Shown here: one piece after another, positions 13,691-23,491 of the stretch | Numbering within the stretch: position 1 is the first letter of the stretch | Layout of the letters: every line of letters starts with the position of its first letter | From: a virus | Reading direction: 5' to 3' (one strand) | Virus record (IMG/VR): IMGVR_UViG_3300022752_000169 | Span: 1 to 39,304 of that record | DNA: 39,304 nucleotides | Program-made: the position numbers and the translations under genes | Notes under the pieces: model-generated | The model's database searches: none | Told to the model about the DNA's origin: nothing | What the model saw: the letters and a program-made list of their open reading frames with translations, nothing else

Positions 13691-16078
13691 CTAGTTGTAG
13701 GCTCGCGCGGTGATGGTCGTGCCGGCCTTGACGGTGACGGAATTGCTCCCGCCCGTGGAATTGCTCCCGCCCGTCTCCGCCCGGAAGCGAAGCGCGAGCG
13801 TGCCATTGGCGGAAGGCTTGAGGTGACCGCGGATCTCGAAGGCGCACACCGTCCCGTTGGGCGTCGGGCCGGACGTGCGGACGGTCATGCCGTCGTAGCT
13901 GGTCACCACATCGCACCGCGGAGCCGCAGAGCTATCGGTCACCGTGTAGGAGGTGACGTTGTAGCTCAGGCGCGTCTGTGCCGGGCCATTGAGCGCGAGG
14001 CCGATGCCTTCGGTACTGGTATTGGTGGTGTAGCTGCCCCGGACGACTACCTCGTAGTCCACACCGGAGAGAACGCTCACCGTCGCTCCCGTCACGTCCG
14101 TATAGCTGGTGCTGCTGGTGGTCTGGTCGCTGGCCAGCCAAGCAAAGAGCGGCATGCGCTGATAGTCAGTGCCCGGGGAAGCTGGCACTAATTGCCCTCG
14201 ATTTACACTACCGACCACAGGCGACACCTTCATCAGCGCGGCATTGCCGCTATTGTACCAGCCGGACGAGCCAATGAAGTCGGTGTCCAGGTAACAATAG
14301 CTCGAACCGCCTCCGGAATTGTAGATGCGGAAATCATTGCCGCCCGCGGAGCCCAAATAGGCGCCAAAAACGTCGCTACCATTGTCCCCGTCCCACAGCA
14401 CCCATTTTTGAGGGAGCCGGCGATGGGAAAGTATGCCCGCGGAGATATTCGCCGCGTCTGTCGCATCGGTCGTGGCGCTGGCGGCGAGGCCGGCGATTTT
14501 GCTCGCGGAGATTGCGGCAGTCGGGGAAATTTTTGCGTTTGTAATGGTTCCATCCGCGATCTTTGCGGCGGTCACGGCACTGTCCGCAAGCTTCGCCGTG
14601 GTGATGGCGCCGTCGCTGACCGTGAGCGCGCTCAAGCCAAAGACGCCCGAGCCTTGATACGTGACGACCTGCCCCGTGGTGAGCGTGGTGCCGGTGGGGA
14701 TCTGCACGAGGTAGGCTGTACCGGTGCCGTCGTGGACTTGGAGCGCTCCGCGGCCGGTGGCCAGGGCGTTTGCGCGGAAGCCGACATCGCCCGCTGCAGC
14801 CGTGGCCGGCGGGTTCTGCGGGGTAAATTGCAGGAGGCCCTCCGTGCTGATGTTCGCCGGGGCTTCGATCCCACCGTCTCTCAGGGTGACGCCGCCGATT
14901 TCTGCGGCGAGGCAAATCGTGTAACCGTCCTTTTGTACCGCAAACAAAGGGCCGCCCCCACTTGCGTCTTCTACTGCGAGAACAAGACCAGAGGACGCCG
15001 CATTGGTGTTGCGGAGAATTAGCGCCGGTTCATTCAAGGTCGGTGTAAAGATCGACTTGCCCCGGGTAAACGTCTGCACCGTGCCCAGCGTGGCATAGCT
15101 AGCCAGCGTGCTCGTGAGGGAGCTGCTGGTCACATAGCTGGCGAGCGTGCTTGTGAGTCCGCTGCTGGTCACATAGCTGGCCAGCGTGCTCGTGAGTCCG
15201 CTGCTGGTGACATAGCCAGCGAGCGTGCTCGTGAGTCCGCTGCTGGTGACATAGCTGGCAAGCGTGCTCGTGAGACCGGAGGGCGAGACGTAGTCGGTGC
15301 CGGCGGCCGCATCCGCGAAGCCTCCGCTTCCATTGCCCTTGAGGATCGCCGTACTCGTGCCGGTATCGATCCCGCCTCCGCCAGTGACCGTGCCAGGCGC
15401 CCACGTCGAGCCGGTCCATTTGATGACCTGCCCGGTGCTCGCTCCGGTCTGCGCGAGCTGCGAGAGGGCGATCGTGTCGCTCGTCGTGGCCACGGTGCCG
15501 GACTTGTTTGGGAGCGTCAGCGTGTAGTTGCCGGTCAGCGAGCTCGGGGCCGTGATGAGCACGGTATTGCTCCCCTGCCCCAGCACGACGCCAGCCGGAC
15601 TACCGGCGACCGAGGCGACGGTGAGCGTATTGCTCACGCGGAGTGCGCCCCCGGCTCTCAGGGTCAGCACTTTACCTTCGTCGTCAGCGCCCTCGCCGCC
15701 ATTCGTGGTGGCGAGCGTGGTGATACTCGGCGCATTAGCGATGTACTGCCAGTCGATCGGCGTGGCATGCCAGGTGCCGGTGGTGATGACTCCGAGGGTG
15801 TCGATCTCCTCGGAGCCGGTCCACAGCGCGAGGCCGGCGGGCGCGACGTAGTCGGTACCGGCGACGGCATTGGCGAAGCCGCCAGCGCCGTCGCCTTTCA
15901 GCAAGGCGGTAGTGGTGCCGGTGGTCGCTCCTCCCCCGGTCACGCCCAGATGAGTGATGAAGGCGGCCTTGTGCGACGGCGAGAGAAAGACGATCGGCGA
16001 CCGAAGCTCGATGGTCGAGATGCCCGTGGGAGCGCCGATCGAGGCGGCGAGGAGTTTAGGGTCGGTGGGATTGCTCAT
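13691..16078 (-). CDS. Tail fibre / receptor-binding protein, 795 aa
   Basis: A long modular fibre. It has two copies of a Gly-rich module ending AGTDYVAPAG / AGTDYVSPSG, then five 13-residue repeats of the type LTSTLASYVTSSG. An intramolecular-chaperone-unlike middle follows (KLADSAVTAAKIADGTITNAKI), with the alternating AKI/AKL repeats common in phage fibre shafts. A beta-rich C-terminal head completes it, ending in two NSTGGSN copies. It probably trimerises at the tail tip and contacts the host surface. It is the last of three very large tail genes. Confidence 0.8.
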   Translation of the reverse strand: MSNPTDPKLLAASIGAPTGISTIELRSPIVFLSPSHKAAFITHLGVTGGGATTGTTTALLKGDGAGGFANAVAGTDYVAPAGLALWTGSEEIDTLGVITTGTWHATPIDWQYIANAPSITTLATTNGGEGADDEGKVLTLRAGGALRVSNTLTVASVAGSPAGVVLGQGSNTVLITAPSSLTGNYTLTLPNKSGTVATTSDTIALSQLAQTGASTGQVIKWTGSTWAPGTVTGGGGIDTGTSTAILKGNGSGGFADAAAGTDYVSPSGLTSTLASYVTSSGLTSTLAGYVTSSGLTSTLASYVTSSGLTSTLASYVTSSSLTSTLASYATLGTVQTFTRGKSIFTPTLNEPALILRNTNAASSGLVLAVEDASGGGPLFAVQKDGYTICLAAEIGGVTLRDGGIEAPANISTEGLLQFTPQNPPATAAAGDVGFRANALATGRGALQVHDGTGTAYLVQIPTGTTLTTGQVVTYQGSGVFGLSALTVSDGAITTAKLADSAVTAAKIADGTITNAKISPTAAISASKIAGLAASATTDATDAANISAGILSHRRLPQKWVLWDGDNGSDVFGAYLGSAGGNDFRIYNSGGGSSYCYLDTDFIGSSGWYNSGNAALMKVSPVVGSVNRGQLVPASPGTDYQRMPLFAWLASDQTTSSTSYTDVTGATVSVLSGVDYEVVVRGSYTTNTSTEGIGLALNGPAQTRLSYNVTSYTVTDSSAAPRCDVVTSYDGMTVRTSGPTPNGTVCAFEIRGHLKPSANGTLALRFRAETGGSNSTGGSNSVTVKAGTTITARAYN
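15123..15278. repeat. Four tandem 39-bp repeats within the tail fibre gene
   Basis: Units begin at 15123, 15162, 15201 and 15240, each 39 bp long and differing at only a few bases. A degenerate fifth copy precedes them (from about 15096). They encode the 13-aa fibre repeat. Near-identity at DNA level suggests recent expansion and a capacity for copy-number change by slippage. Confidence 0.85.
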
Positions 16079-16090
16079 TCGTTAAGAGGG

Positions 16091-18343
16091 CTAGTCGGCG
16101 ACATCCTCGGCGATCTGGATGAGGAAGCTGTCGGAGGACAGCGGGTGCCCGTCGAGCGTGCAGCGGATCTCGGCGACCACCGAGATGGGCTCGGAGAGGA
16201 TGCCATCGTCGCCGAGGAGGTCGGTGAGGAGGTCGGAGGTCACGTCGAGCTCGACGAGGAAATACTCGTGATCGTCCACGGTGGTGGGCGTGGCGCTGAC
16301 GTCGAAGAGGAAGTCGGTGTCGGCGCTGTCAGCCAGGCGCATGGCCAGCTTCACGTCGGCGATACCGTCCGCAGTATCGAGCACTTCGCGCCCGTCTCGA
16401 GGCACGAGCGCGAGGCGGACTTCGTCGCCGCGCTTCACCACGAGCACCCGAGGGGCGCGGCCGCCTAGGCGGAGACCGCTCTGCGTGGTGGTGGTCTTCT
16501 TGTCGCCGCTGGTCTCTTGCGTGACCACGTCGACCGGCGTGCCAGCCTCGGCCGGCAGCCCGAAATAGCTGCGCACCGCGCGAGTCGGCACGGGGCCACG
16601 CACTTGCCACTGGAGATCGTAGAGCGTGCGATCGGCGTGCAGCCACGGGATGTACAGGTCGCCGGAAATCAAGAACGTGACCTGGATGGACGTGGCCGCC
16701 GACACTCCCGCCCGGACGTAGGAGACCACCAGGGTGGAGACGAAGCGCCCTTCCACCGTGGGCTTGCCGTCGAATCGCCTGAAGTCGATATTGTCCGTGA
16801 AAGCGGCGGCAGTGAGCTGGACGCCCGCGGGCGCATTGCCGAGATCCCAATTGTAGGCTTGGCCGGTGCCCGCGTAGGTGACCGGTACGGCGAGCGGAGC
16901 GCCGACCTCGCCGGTGATGGTGGTCGGCACGTCGATCAACGGGGCCGCTGTGACGGTGATGGTCTGGCTCGCGCCGAGGTCCTCGCCGATCGTGGCGGTC
17001 ACATCGAAGTCAGTCGAGCCCGGCGCGGGCGCGAGGATGGTGAGGCGATTGCCTGCGAGCGTGACCCACGCCGGTGCCCCGTCCTCGAGCGCCCAGACCA
17101 CGGCGGGACTCGTCGCGACCAGCGTGTGCACGTAGGCCTCGCCGGCGAAGACGTCGAGCGTATCGTCTGACGTGATGGACAGCCCGGGCACGGTGATGGT
17201 GAGCAGGGCGGAGACGGTGCGGGTGCCATCGGTGACCACGGTGGTCACCCCATAGACGCCCTCGTCCGTGGGCGTGCCGGTGAGGACTCCGGTCTCGTCG
17301 TCGACGCTCAGCCAGGCGGGAGCATTCACGAGGCTCCAGGTGAGCGGGGCATTGCCGAGCCGGACGGCGCGGAGCGTGAAGGTGAAGGGCGCTGCGAGCA
17401 CCGCATTCGCCGTGCTCGCCGAGGTGATGCGCAGACTCGGCGGGATAACCTGGAGACGCAGGGTCAGGCTACCGGTGGTGGTGCCGTCCGTGGCGGTGAT
17501 CGCAATCGTATAGAAGCCCGTCGCAGCCGTGACCGTCCCGGAGATGGTGCCGTCCGTGCGGGACAGTCCCGCGGGGAGCTGCTGACCCGCGGAGCCGGGA
17601 TTGCTATCTGCCGTCCAGCCGGTGGCCGTGATATTCGTCGTGATGACGTACTCGAACGGCTGGCCTTGCTCCGCGACCACCGAGGCCGCGGACGTGATCG
17701 CCACAGCAGGCGACCCGGTCTCGAAGGTCACCTCCGCGCTCCAGTCGGAGCCGATGGTCGGCTTAGCCCGGGCCGTGCCTTTGCCACCGATCGCGCGCAC
17801 GCGAGCGGTGAAAATGCTATTGGGCGCGTCGGCGAAAGCGGAGTCGAGCGGGAGCGAAAGGGACTCGACGAGTCCCTCGACGAAGTAGCTTTTCACCTCC
17901 ACACCGCGGCGAACCTGAATCTCGAAATAGGCTTCGTTATTGCTTGCGTCCTCCCACGTGGCGGTCGCCGAATAGCCAGTGATGTCGCTGATAGCTAGAC
18001 TGGTCGGAGCCGTGGGCGGGCTGCCCGTGGTAGCGAGCGCGCCCGTGGTGACGCTGACGCCCGTCACGTAGCTGGACGCGCCTCCGCCATCTTCGGAGCG
18101 GATGCGGAAATTGTAGGCCGTCGATAGATCGAGCCCGGTGATAGTCACGGTGGCCACTTGGGCCGCGGTGATGGCCGCGAGCGTCCAAGCACCCGAGCCT
18201 TTTTGGATCTCCACCCGATGCTGAGCAGCGATCTCGTTTACCGTCCAGGTGAGCGAGACGGCGGCTTTGTTACTGAGCCGACCCTTGACGAGGTGCAAGA
18301 TGGCGGACTCACCGAGCGAGAAAGCGGAAGGGGCGAGTGGCAT
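16091..18343 (-). CDS. Tail protein with FnIII and Ig-like domains, 750 aa
   Basis: Two fibronectin-III-like domains open the protein (VSLTWTVNEIAAQHRVEIQK ... AYNFRIRSED; SATATWEDASNNEAYFEIQV). Several putative-Ig (He_PIG-like) repeats follow, with LPAGLSRTDGTISGT and APAWLSVDDETGVLTGTP as their signatures. The last 190 residues (from about LYIPWLHADRTLYDLQW) are a separate domain resembling phage baseplate upper proteins. Such domains usually mediate weak surface adhesion. It sits between the baseplate-size protein and the fibre, separated by 3 and 12 bases. Confidence 0.78.
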   Translation of the reverse strand: MPLAPSAFSLGESAILHLVKGRLSNKAAVSLTWTVNEIAAQHRVEIQKGSGAWTLAAITAAQVATVTITGLDLSTAYNFRIRSEDGGGASSYVTGVSVTTGALATTGSPPTAPTSLAISDITGYSATATWEDASNNEAYFEIQVRRGVEVKSYFVEGLVESLSLPLDSAFADAPNSIFTARVRAIGGKGTARAKPTIGSDWSAEVTFETGSPAVAITSAASVVAEQGQPFEYVITTNITATGWTADSNPGSAGQQLPAGLSRTDGTISGTVTAATGFYTIAITATDGTTTGSLTLRLQVIPPSLRITSASTANAVLAAPFTFTLRAVRLGNAPLTWSLVNAPAWLSVDDETGVLTGTPTDEGVYGVTTVVTDGTRTVSALLTITVPGLSITSDDTLDVFAGEAYVHTLVATSPAVVWALEDGAPAWVTLAGNRLTILAPAPGSTDFDVTATIGEDLGASQTITVTAAPLIDVPTTITGEVGAPLAVPVTYAGTGQAYNWDLGNAPAGVQLTAAAFTDNIDFRRFDGKPTVEGRFVSTLVVSYVRAGVSAATSIQVTFLISGDLYIPWLHADRTLYDLQWQVRGPVPTRAVRSYFGLPAEAGTPVDVVTQETSGDKKTTTTQSGLRLGGRAPRVLVVKRGDEVRLALVPRDGREVLDTADGIADVKLAMRLADSADTDFLFDVSATPTTVDDHEYFLVELDVTSDLLTDLLGDDGILSEPISVVAEIRCTLDGHPLSSDSFLIQIAEDVAD

Positions 18344-18346
18344 AGG

Positions 18347-20719
18347 TTACGGCTTGTCGATCGTTAGCTTGCCCGAGGAAATGACGTGGAGCAGACCGGT
18401 GGGACGCGTGACGGTGTCGACCGGATCCAGATCGACGAGGCGGGCACGCAGGGCGAGGTTGGCGCTGGTAGGGACGGCGCCGGCGGCAATGGTGGAACCG
18501 TAGAGCTGGCCGAGCGCTTCGAAGGTGGCGTCTGCGGTGCGGCGGACTTGAGCGCCGAAGCGCACGAGGCGCGGCGTGGGCATGACGATGATCTGCTCGC
18601 TCAGGAGCGGCGTGGTGTTCCACTCGATGTCGCGGAGATTGAGCGCAGTCGGGTTCGGGCTGCTCTGTGCCGTGGCCGTGCCGAACTCGAGGACGATCCG
18701 GGCCTGCATGGCGGTATTGGCGGCAAGCGTGCGGACCTTGAGCTCGCAGTCGACGTAGACGCGCCATTTCACCCGCAGCTCGCCTTCTTTCACAAAGGTC
18801 TGCCAGAGCGTGGTCTCGAAATCGCGCGGGAAGTACGAGTTGCTCGTGCCGCGTCGGGTGAGGCGATAGAGCTGGCGGCCGTCGGAGCCGAAGAACTCGC
18901 CAGCGGCGACAATGGGCCGATCGATGCCGGAGCGAAGGGGGAGCGTGATGGCGCTGCCCGTATTGTTGCGGTAGACCTTGCCGGCAGCCGTGGAGACGGA
19001 GGGCAGCGGGAGGGCATTGAGATCGTCCACGCTGGCGTCGTGGATGGCCGGGAGGAGCTTCTGGCCCTTGTACAGCGAGAGCTTGGTCTCGTCGACGGGC
19101 TGTGCATCGGAGGCAGTCTTGCTGGGAATGACCAGCGTTCGCTTGGGCAGCTCGAGGTCGATGCTGCCTGGGGCGGGCAGATCGCGGGCGGGCGAGGCCT
19201 CGGGGAGATAGGCTTCGAGGGCTTGCAGCCGGGAGACGATGCTGGCCAGGTCGCTCTCCAGATCGACGATCTGCGATTTCGTGTGCGTGTGGGCGTTGTA
19301 GAAGGCCCCATCTTGCAAAGCCATGAAAAGGACTTCGACGCCATTGCTGGCCGGCGGCACGGCGAAGGTGAGAGCGATGGCCGAATTGCTGGGGAACGAA
19401 TAGATGTACTCGCCGCCGAACTGCAGCGTGCGGCGATTGGCGTCGTTGACGTAGACGGCCACGATGCCTTTCCGCGTATTCAGCGTGTGAGTGATGGTGA
19501 ACTCCTTCAGCGTCCCATTGCCAATGACTTGGGAGAAGCCCGGAGCCGCGTAGAGGATCTGATCGGTGGTGGCCTGGACGTAATCGCGCGCGGCGCCCGG
19601 CACGAGGAAATCGACCACGCGCACGGCCGTGAGCTCCTTCCACTTTTGCTCGCGGACGATGCGGATCGGGTGCTGGCAGAGGGTGACGATCTTGCCCGGC
19701 GTCTCTTCGTCTTCTGGATCCTGCTCGTCGTCGAGGACCTCGGCTTCGATCTCGAGCGTGGTGTCGATGAAATTGACGACGTTGCCGTCGGCATCGAGCG
19801 GATTGCGGAGCTCAGTGTCGAGGTTCTCGCGATCGTACGGGATGGAGAAGTGCACGGTACCGGGCGGGAACGATTGCACGATGACCTCGATGATCGACTG
19901 CTCCGCGCCGGCGAGCTCTCCGACGAATTCCACGTGCTCGTAGTTGGTCTCGACATTGCTGACGCGGAACCGCTCGGCCTTGTCGGAGTACATGGCATTC
20001 AGGGCGGCGGCAATGTCGGCCGGGCCATCCTGCGGGCCGAGCACACGCGTGGTCTTGAGCGCCCAGCGGAGCGAATAGGTGCCGCGAAATTCGGGCGGAT
20101 AATAGATGCGCTGGATCTCATTGACCGCGTCTGCCTCGCCGCTGCTCGGCGCTCCGGTGACGAGACGCTCGACGCTGGGGGCGGGCGCGAGCTTGCGCTC
20201 GAAGCCGTCGACGTTCCAAGCAAGGGGCTCTTGGATGAGGCGGATCTCGTACCAAATGCGCCCTGCGCGCTGTTTGCGGCGGATCCGCACGAGGGACTCG
20301 GGGGAAAGGGTATTCACGTCGCCGGTGACGACGGCCAGCTCGGTCTGCTGGGTGAACGAGACGAGCCAGCATGCCGGCGCGCCGAGCTCGGAAAGGGCGA
20401 CAGCTTCGACGGCGTTTACGGCCGTGACAAACTCGGAGATCGTGGCGTCCCAATCGATCGGGCCGACCTCGGTGCCCTCGATCTTAATGGAGAACTGTCC
20501 GCTGGCCGGAGGAGCCATGATTTTCCCCACGGACACGTTGAGATTGCGGATGCGGAGATCCTGCTCAACCAGGGTATTGGTCTCGTCGAGCGCGAGGAAG
20601 CGGAGGGAATAGGTGCGCGTGTCGCCCAGGACGTGATCGGGCAGGAGGAGCTCTCCCCCGGTCGCATCGGTCAACGTGCCAGTGCGGAGATTAGCGAAGA
20701 GGGACAGGACGACGCTCAC
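18347..20719 (-). CDS. Large tail tip / baseplate protein, 790 aa, GTG start
   Basis: Begins with GTG at 20719, with TTTGACAG 12 bases upstream and no Shine-Dalgarno. The protein is beta-rich without obvious transmembrane segments. It has an N-terminal region of about 300 residues, a central VVAVYVNDANRRTLQFGGEYIYSFPSN stretch like fibre-shaft domains (about 420-450), and a helix around ALEAYLPEASPARDLP. Position and size suit a tail hub or baseplate component. No enzymatic motif is recognised. Confidence 0.55.
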   Translation of the reverse strand: MSVVLSLFANLRTGTLTDATGGELLLPDHVLGDTRTYSLRFLALDETNTLVEQDLRIRNLNVSVGKIMAPPASGQFSIKIEGTEVGPIDWDATISEFVTAVNAVEAVALSELGAPACWLVSFTQQTELAVVTGDVNTLSPESLVRIRRKQRAGRIWYEIRLIQEPLAWNVDGFERKLAPAPSVERLVTGAPSSGEADAVNEIQRIYYPPEFRGTYSLRWALKTTRVLGPQDGPADIAAALNAMYSDKAERFRVSNVETNYEHVEFVGELAGAEQSIIEVIVQSFPPGTVHFSIPYDRENLDTELRNPLDADGNVVNFIDTTLEIEAEVLDDEQDPEDEETPGKIVTLCQHPIRIVREQKWKELTAVRVVDFLVPGAARDYVQATTDQILYAAPGFSQVIGNGTLKEFTITHTLNTRKGIVAVYVNDANRRTLQFGGEYIYSFPSNSAIALTFAVPPASNGVEVLFMALQDGAFYNAHTHTKSQIVDLESDLASIVSRLQALEAYLPEASPARDLPAPGSIDLELPKRTLVIPSKTASDAQPVDETKLSLYKGQKLLPAIHDASVDDLNALPLPSVSTAAGKVYRNNTGSAITLPLRSGIDRPIVAAGEFFGSDGRQLYRLTRRGTSNSYFPRDFETTLWQTFVKEGELRVKWRVYVDCELKVRTLAANTAMQARIVLEFGTATAQSSPNPTALNLRDIEWNTTPLLSEQIIVMPTPRLVRFGAQVRRTADATFEALGQLYGSTIAAGAVPTSANLALRARLVDLDPVDTVTRPTGLLHVISSGKLTIDKP

Positions 20720-20731
20720 GTGGGCGCGCGT

Positions 20732-20739
20732 CTGTCAAA
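20732..20739 (-). promoter_or_regulatory. TTTGACAG start-proximal element (baseplate gene)
   Basis: TTTGACAG on the minus strand, followed by 12 bases and the GTG start at 20719. No ribosome-binding site lies between. Member of the repeated late-gene element. Confidence 0.7.
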
Positions 20740-20760
20740 GCGAGCGCGGTGGTCGCGAGT

Positions 20761-20940
20761 CTACTGGAGCAGGGTGGACTCGGGCGGCTCAGGCTGGAAA
20801 TCGAGACCGAAGAAGAAGGGATCGAGGCTCAGTTTTTCAAAGGGCCACTCGGGATTGAGCGGCTTTTCCTCGAGCTTCTTGGCCTTGGCCTGCTCGGCAT
20901 CGCGCGTGAGGCGATTGGTGAGGGCATCGTGGGCGGGCAT
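20761..20940 (-). CDS. Small hypothetical tail-region protein, 59 aa
   Basis: A complete small gene from ATG 20940 to TAG 20761, starting three bases after the upstream stop. The first half is a charged helix (ALTNRLTRDAEQAKAKKLEE); the second half is aromatic (PEWPFEKLSLDPFFFGLDFQ). Its place in an unbroken tail operon supports expression. Function unknown. Confidence 0.6.
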   Translation of the reverse strand: MPAHDALTNRLTRDAEQAKAKKLEEKPLNPEWPFEKLSLDPFFFGLDFQPEPPESTLLQ

Positions 20941-20943
20941 GGG

Positions 20944-22038
20944 TCACACGGTCCAGAATTTGCCCGTGACCTGCGAGCGATTGAGCGAGGCGAGGGCGAG
21001 GGCGATCTCGGTATTCACGCGGGCGAGCTCGGCGTTGACGATGGGCTGGGCGAGGCCTTCGCCGATGGGGACCTGGAAGGTGATGGGCTCGTCGGCGAGC
21101 GGATCGACGAAAGTGCGGGTGGCGTGGTGGAGGTTCCAGAAGACTTTGTACTCTGCGTAAGGCGTCCACGTGCCGTCGGGCTCGGCGCCGGCGCCGGCGT
21201 CCGGCGGGGAGACGATCCAGAGCGTGGCGAGATGGATCTCGTCCTGCTCGGTGTCGCCTCCCTGCAAGAGGAGGCCGAAGAGGGCGTCGAGCGAGCGATC
21301 GGTGCTCGGCGGCGTGTACTTGCTGACGACTCGAAGCGTGGCGCGATTGCCCCGGGCGCTGGCGTAACCATTGGCGTAGGTGACCTGCACGTCGACCACC
21401 GCTTCTCCGGTCTCCAGGACAGTGTCGCTCGGGGTGTAGCTGAGGCGCTGGGCCAGGCGCGGCTGGGAGAGGACGAGATCGACGGCGCGGATCTCGCGCG
21501 TGCCTTCGGCGACGGCCGTGGGAGCAGTGAGCGAAAGGAGATCGCCTCCGCCCTCGGGCGTGCGGATCCCGAGCCGGCGGAAGGCGGCCGGAAAACCTTC
21601 GGCGGGTGCCAGGCGGAGATCGCCCGTCTCCGGCGACACGAGGCTGGACGAGGCCAGAGGATTGCGCCAGGCGTTGACCCGCAGGTACGGCGCGGGCGAA
21701 GCCGTGAGCGGGACGTCGCGCACGGCAGGGACTTCGAGCGCTCGCTCGGTCCACCAGGCGGCGGGCATGACGATGTGAGCGTCGGCTTTTCCCACGAAGC
21801 CAGGCTCGATGCTCAGGCGCCACTCGCCGCGCACCTCGGCATCGCGCGGCACGTCGAGCACCGTCCACTCGGCGCGGATGGTCCAAGGATGGAGCGGCGC
21901 GGCGGGATCGCCCGTGGCGGAGATGAGAAAGGCTCCGCCATTCTCGCGCACATCGACGCCGAGGCCGGAGATCGGCCAAGCATTGGCAATGATGGCGCGG
22001 GCTTCTTCCCACTCTTGCACCGGGATTCCGACAGCCAT
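20944..22038 (-). CDS. Tail structural protein, 364 aa, unknown family
   Basis: The gene lies in the tail-tip block with gaps of only three bases on each side. The product is mixed beta/alpha with no membrane segment; its C-terminal 60 residues are helical (EGLAQPIVNAELARVNTEIALALASLNRSQV). A baseplate or tail-tip role is inferred from order after the tape measure gene. Confidence 0.5.
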   Translation of the reverse strand: MAVGIPVQEWEEARAIIANAWPISGLGVDVRENGGAFLISATGDPAAPLHPWTIRAEWTVLDVPRDAEVRGEWRLSIEPGFVGKADAHIVMPAAWWTERALEVPAVRDVPLTASPAPYLRVNAWRNPLASSSLVSPETGDLRLAPAEGFPAAFRRLGIRTPEGGGDLLSLTAPTAVAEGTREIRAVDLVLSQPRLAQRLSYTPSDTVLETGEAVVDVQVTYANGYASARGNRATLRVVSKYTPPSTDRSLDALFGLLLQGGDTEQDEIHLATLWIVSPPDAGAGAEPDGTWTPYAEYKVFWNLHHATRTFVDPLADEPITFQVPIGEGLAQPIVNAELARVNTEIALALASLNRSQVTGKFWTV

Positions 22039-22041
22039 TGG

Positions 22042-22671
22042 TCAGTAGAAGAAGTGGCGCACCGCGGTCTTGCCGTCTTTGCCAAAGGCGAGGCGATGCT
22101 GGAGAGGGAAGTGGGTCATCTGAAAGACGGCGACGGATCCATCGGCGCGGCGGCGCAGCATGGCCAGCGGGTGCCGGGCTTGCAGGCCGCCTTCGCCAAA
22201 GGCGCGAGCGGCGCCCCCGGTGTACGGCGTGCTCGTCGCGCGGCCGTCGTCGGTATCGGGATCCGCGACCTGGACGATCTCGGCCGAAAGGATGGCGTAG
22301 CTCTCGGCGTCGCAGCGGACGTGCAGGGCGATGTAGCCGCGATCCTGCTCGTCGAGCTCGAGCTGCTCGAACTGCAGGAGGGGCGCGGGACGCGTGGCGA
22401 GATCGACGCCATCGATCGTGGCCGGGACCTTATTCACCGTGCCGGGGCGCACCATGGCCTGCGTACCTCCCCGCAGGGTCACTTGCCAATAGCCGGAGAA
22501 GCTCTGCGGTTGCTGGACGAAGTCGATGATGGTGCCGCGGCCGGTCGGCTTCAGGCGGCAATTGGTGCCAGACTTCAACTGAAGCTGCTGGACTGCGGCG
22601 CGCATGGCATTCCAAGCGCCGGGCTGTACGGGCTCGCCCGAGCGGGCGACCGGGATCTCGATGGGCGTCAT
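22042..22671 (-). CDS. Tail-region protein, 209 aa
   Basis: The ATG at 22671 overlaps the upstream TGA as ATGA, which fixes the start; a longer open frame upstream is only overlap. The protein begins MTPIEIPVARSGEPVQPGAWNAMRAAVQQLQ and is otherwise beta-rich. No family recognised; presumed tail-tip component. Confidence 0.55.
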   Translation of the reverse strand: MTPIEIPVARSGEPVQPGAWNAMRAAVQQLQLKSGTNCRLKPTGRGTIIDFVQQPQSFSGYWQVTLRGGTQAMVRPGTVNKVPATIDGVDLATRPAPLLQFEQLELDEQDRGYIALHVRCDAESYAILSAEIVQVADPDTDDGRATSTPYTGGAARAFGEGGLQARHPLAMLRRRADGSVAVFQMTHFPLQHRLAFGKDGKTAVRHFFY

Positions 22672-23453
22672 AGACCGCCGGTCGTGAGCGAGCCGGTACT
22701 GAGGCCAGCCGCCCGCGTGGAAGAGCCAAACTGCGGCTCCTTGTAGACGAGGGGATTGACCCCACGCGGGCCAGACATCTTGAAGCGCATGGAGATGCTC
22801 TTGGCATTGCCCTTGCGGGTCACGTCCGGCATGAGCTTGAGGAAGTTTCGCCCTTTGGGGAGCGGGATGCCCAGGAGGCGCCAATAGGGAGGCACGGCCA
22901 CGGCGACGCCCACGCCATCGAGGAGGTTATTCGGCACGATCCGTACGGTCATGCGGACTTCGTACATGCCTTCAGCGACAAGCCAGGAATCGACGCCGTA
23001 GAGTTCATTGGGGATCTGGCCGGTGGTGGTATTGCCTCCGCCCGCGTGGACGTTGGTGGAGCTGGCTTTTTGGCGGAGGAACTCGGGGAAGCCGACGACT
23101 CCGTCTTCCTGCTTTTCCCACGGGCCGTAGGTGGCATTGAGCTCGGCCCAGTTCGGATTGCTTTTGATGGGCTCTTGCGAGTCGGAGCCTTTGAGGGAGA
23201 CCTCGATGCCGTCGTCGCCGCGGGGAGCGTCGCCGTGGAGGCCTTCGTAGTTGAGGTCGAGCTTCCAGCTCCCGGTCTCCGTCTCGGCGTAGACGCGGTC
23301 CTTGTAGAGGAGCTGGACCCCGTCGGGCGGGCGCGGCGTGTAAGTGAGCGCATCGGCGAGGGTGTCCACTTCCCAGGACACGGTGAGCTTGGCCAGTCCG
23401 GTGGTGTCCGATGCTCCGCGAGCACCGAGCATGCGGAAGGGTGAGGTCGACAT
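22668..23453 (-). CDS. Tail-region protein, 261 aa
   Basis: Preceded by ATTGACAT with exactly 12 bases to the ATG, a diverged copy of the TTTGACAG element. The product is soluble and beta-rich, with a Gly/Thr-rich loop (HAGGGNTTTGQIPNEL). A distal tail or minor tail role is inferred from position between the tape measure and baseplate genes. Confidence 0.5.
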   Translation of the reverse strand: MSTSPFRMLGARGASDTTGLAKLTVSWEVDTLADALTYTPRPPDGVQLLYKDRVYAETETGSWKLDLNYEGLHGDAPRGDDGIEVSLKGSDSQEPIKSNPNWAELNATYGPWEKQEDGVVGFPEFLRQKASSTNVHAGGGNTTTGQIPNELYGVDSWLVAEGMYEVRMTVRIVPNNLLDGVGVAVAVPPYWRLLGIPLPKGRNFLKLMPDVTRKGNAKSISMRFKMSGPRGVNPLVYKEPQFGSSTRAAGLSTGSLTTGGL

Positions 23454-23465
23454 GCAGGAGGCTGC

Positions 23466-23473
23466 ATGTCAAT
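23466..23473 (-). promoter_or_regulatory. Diverged TTTGACAG element (ATTGACAT)
   Basis: ATTGACAT with 12 bases to the start codon at 23453. It keeps the TTGACA core and the exact spacing of the better copies. Confidence 0.45.
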
Positions 23474-23491
23474 CGGGCGCAGGCTGGGCTG

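Noticed and set aside
18386-21160. 924-codon plus-strand open frame opposite the baseplate gene
   Set aside because: Spans several minus-strand genes including their boundaries; composition is that of an antisense frame and no motif is recognisable.
20749-22746. 665-codon plus-strand open frame in the tail region
   Set aside because: Antisense shadow of four consecutive minus-strand genes with proper coupling; no independent support.
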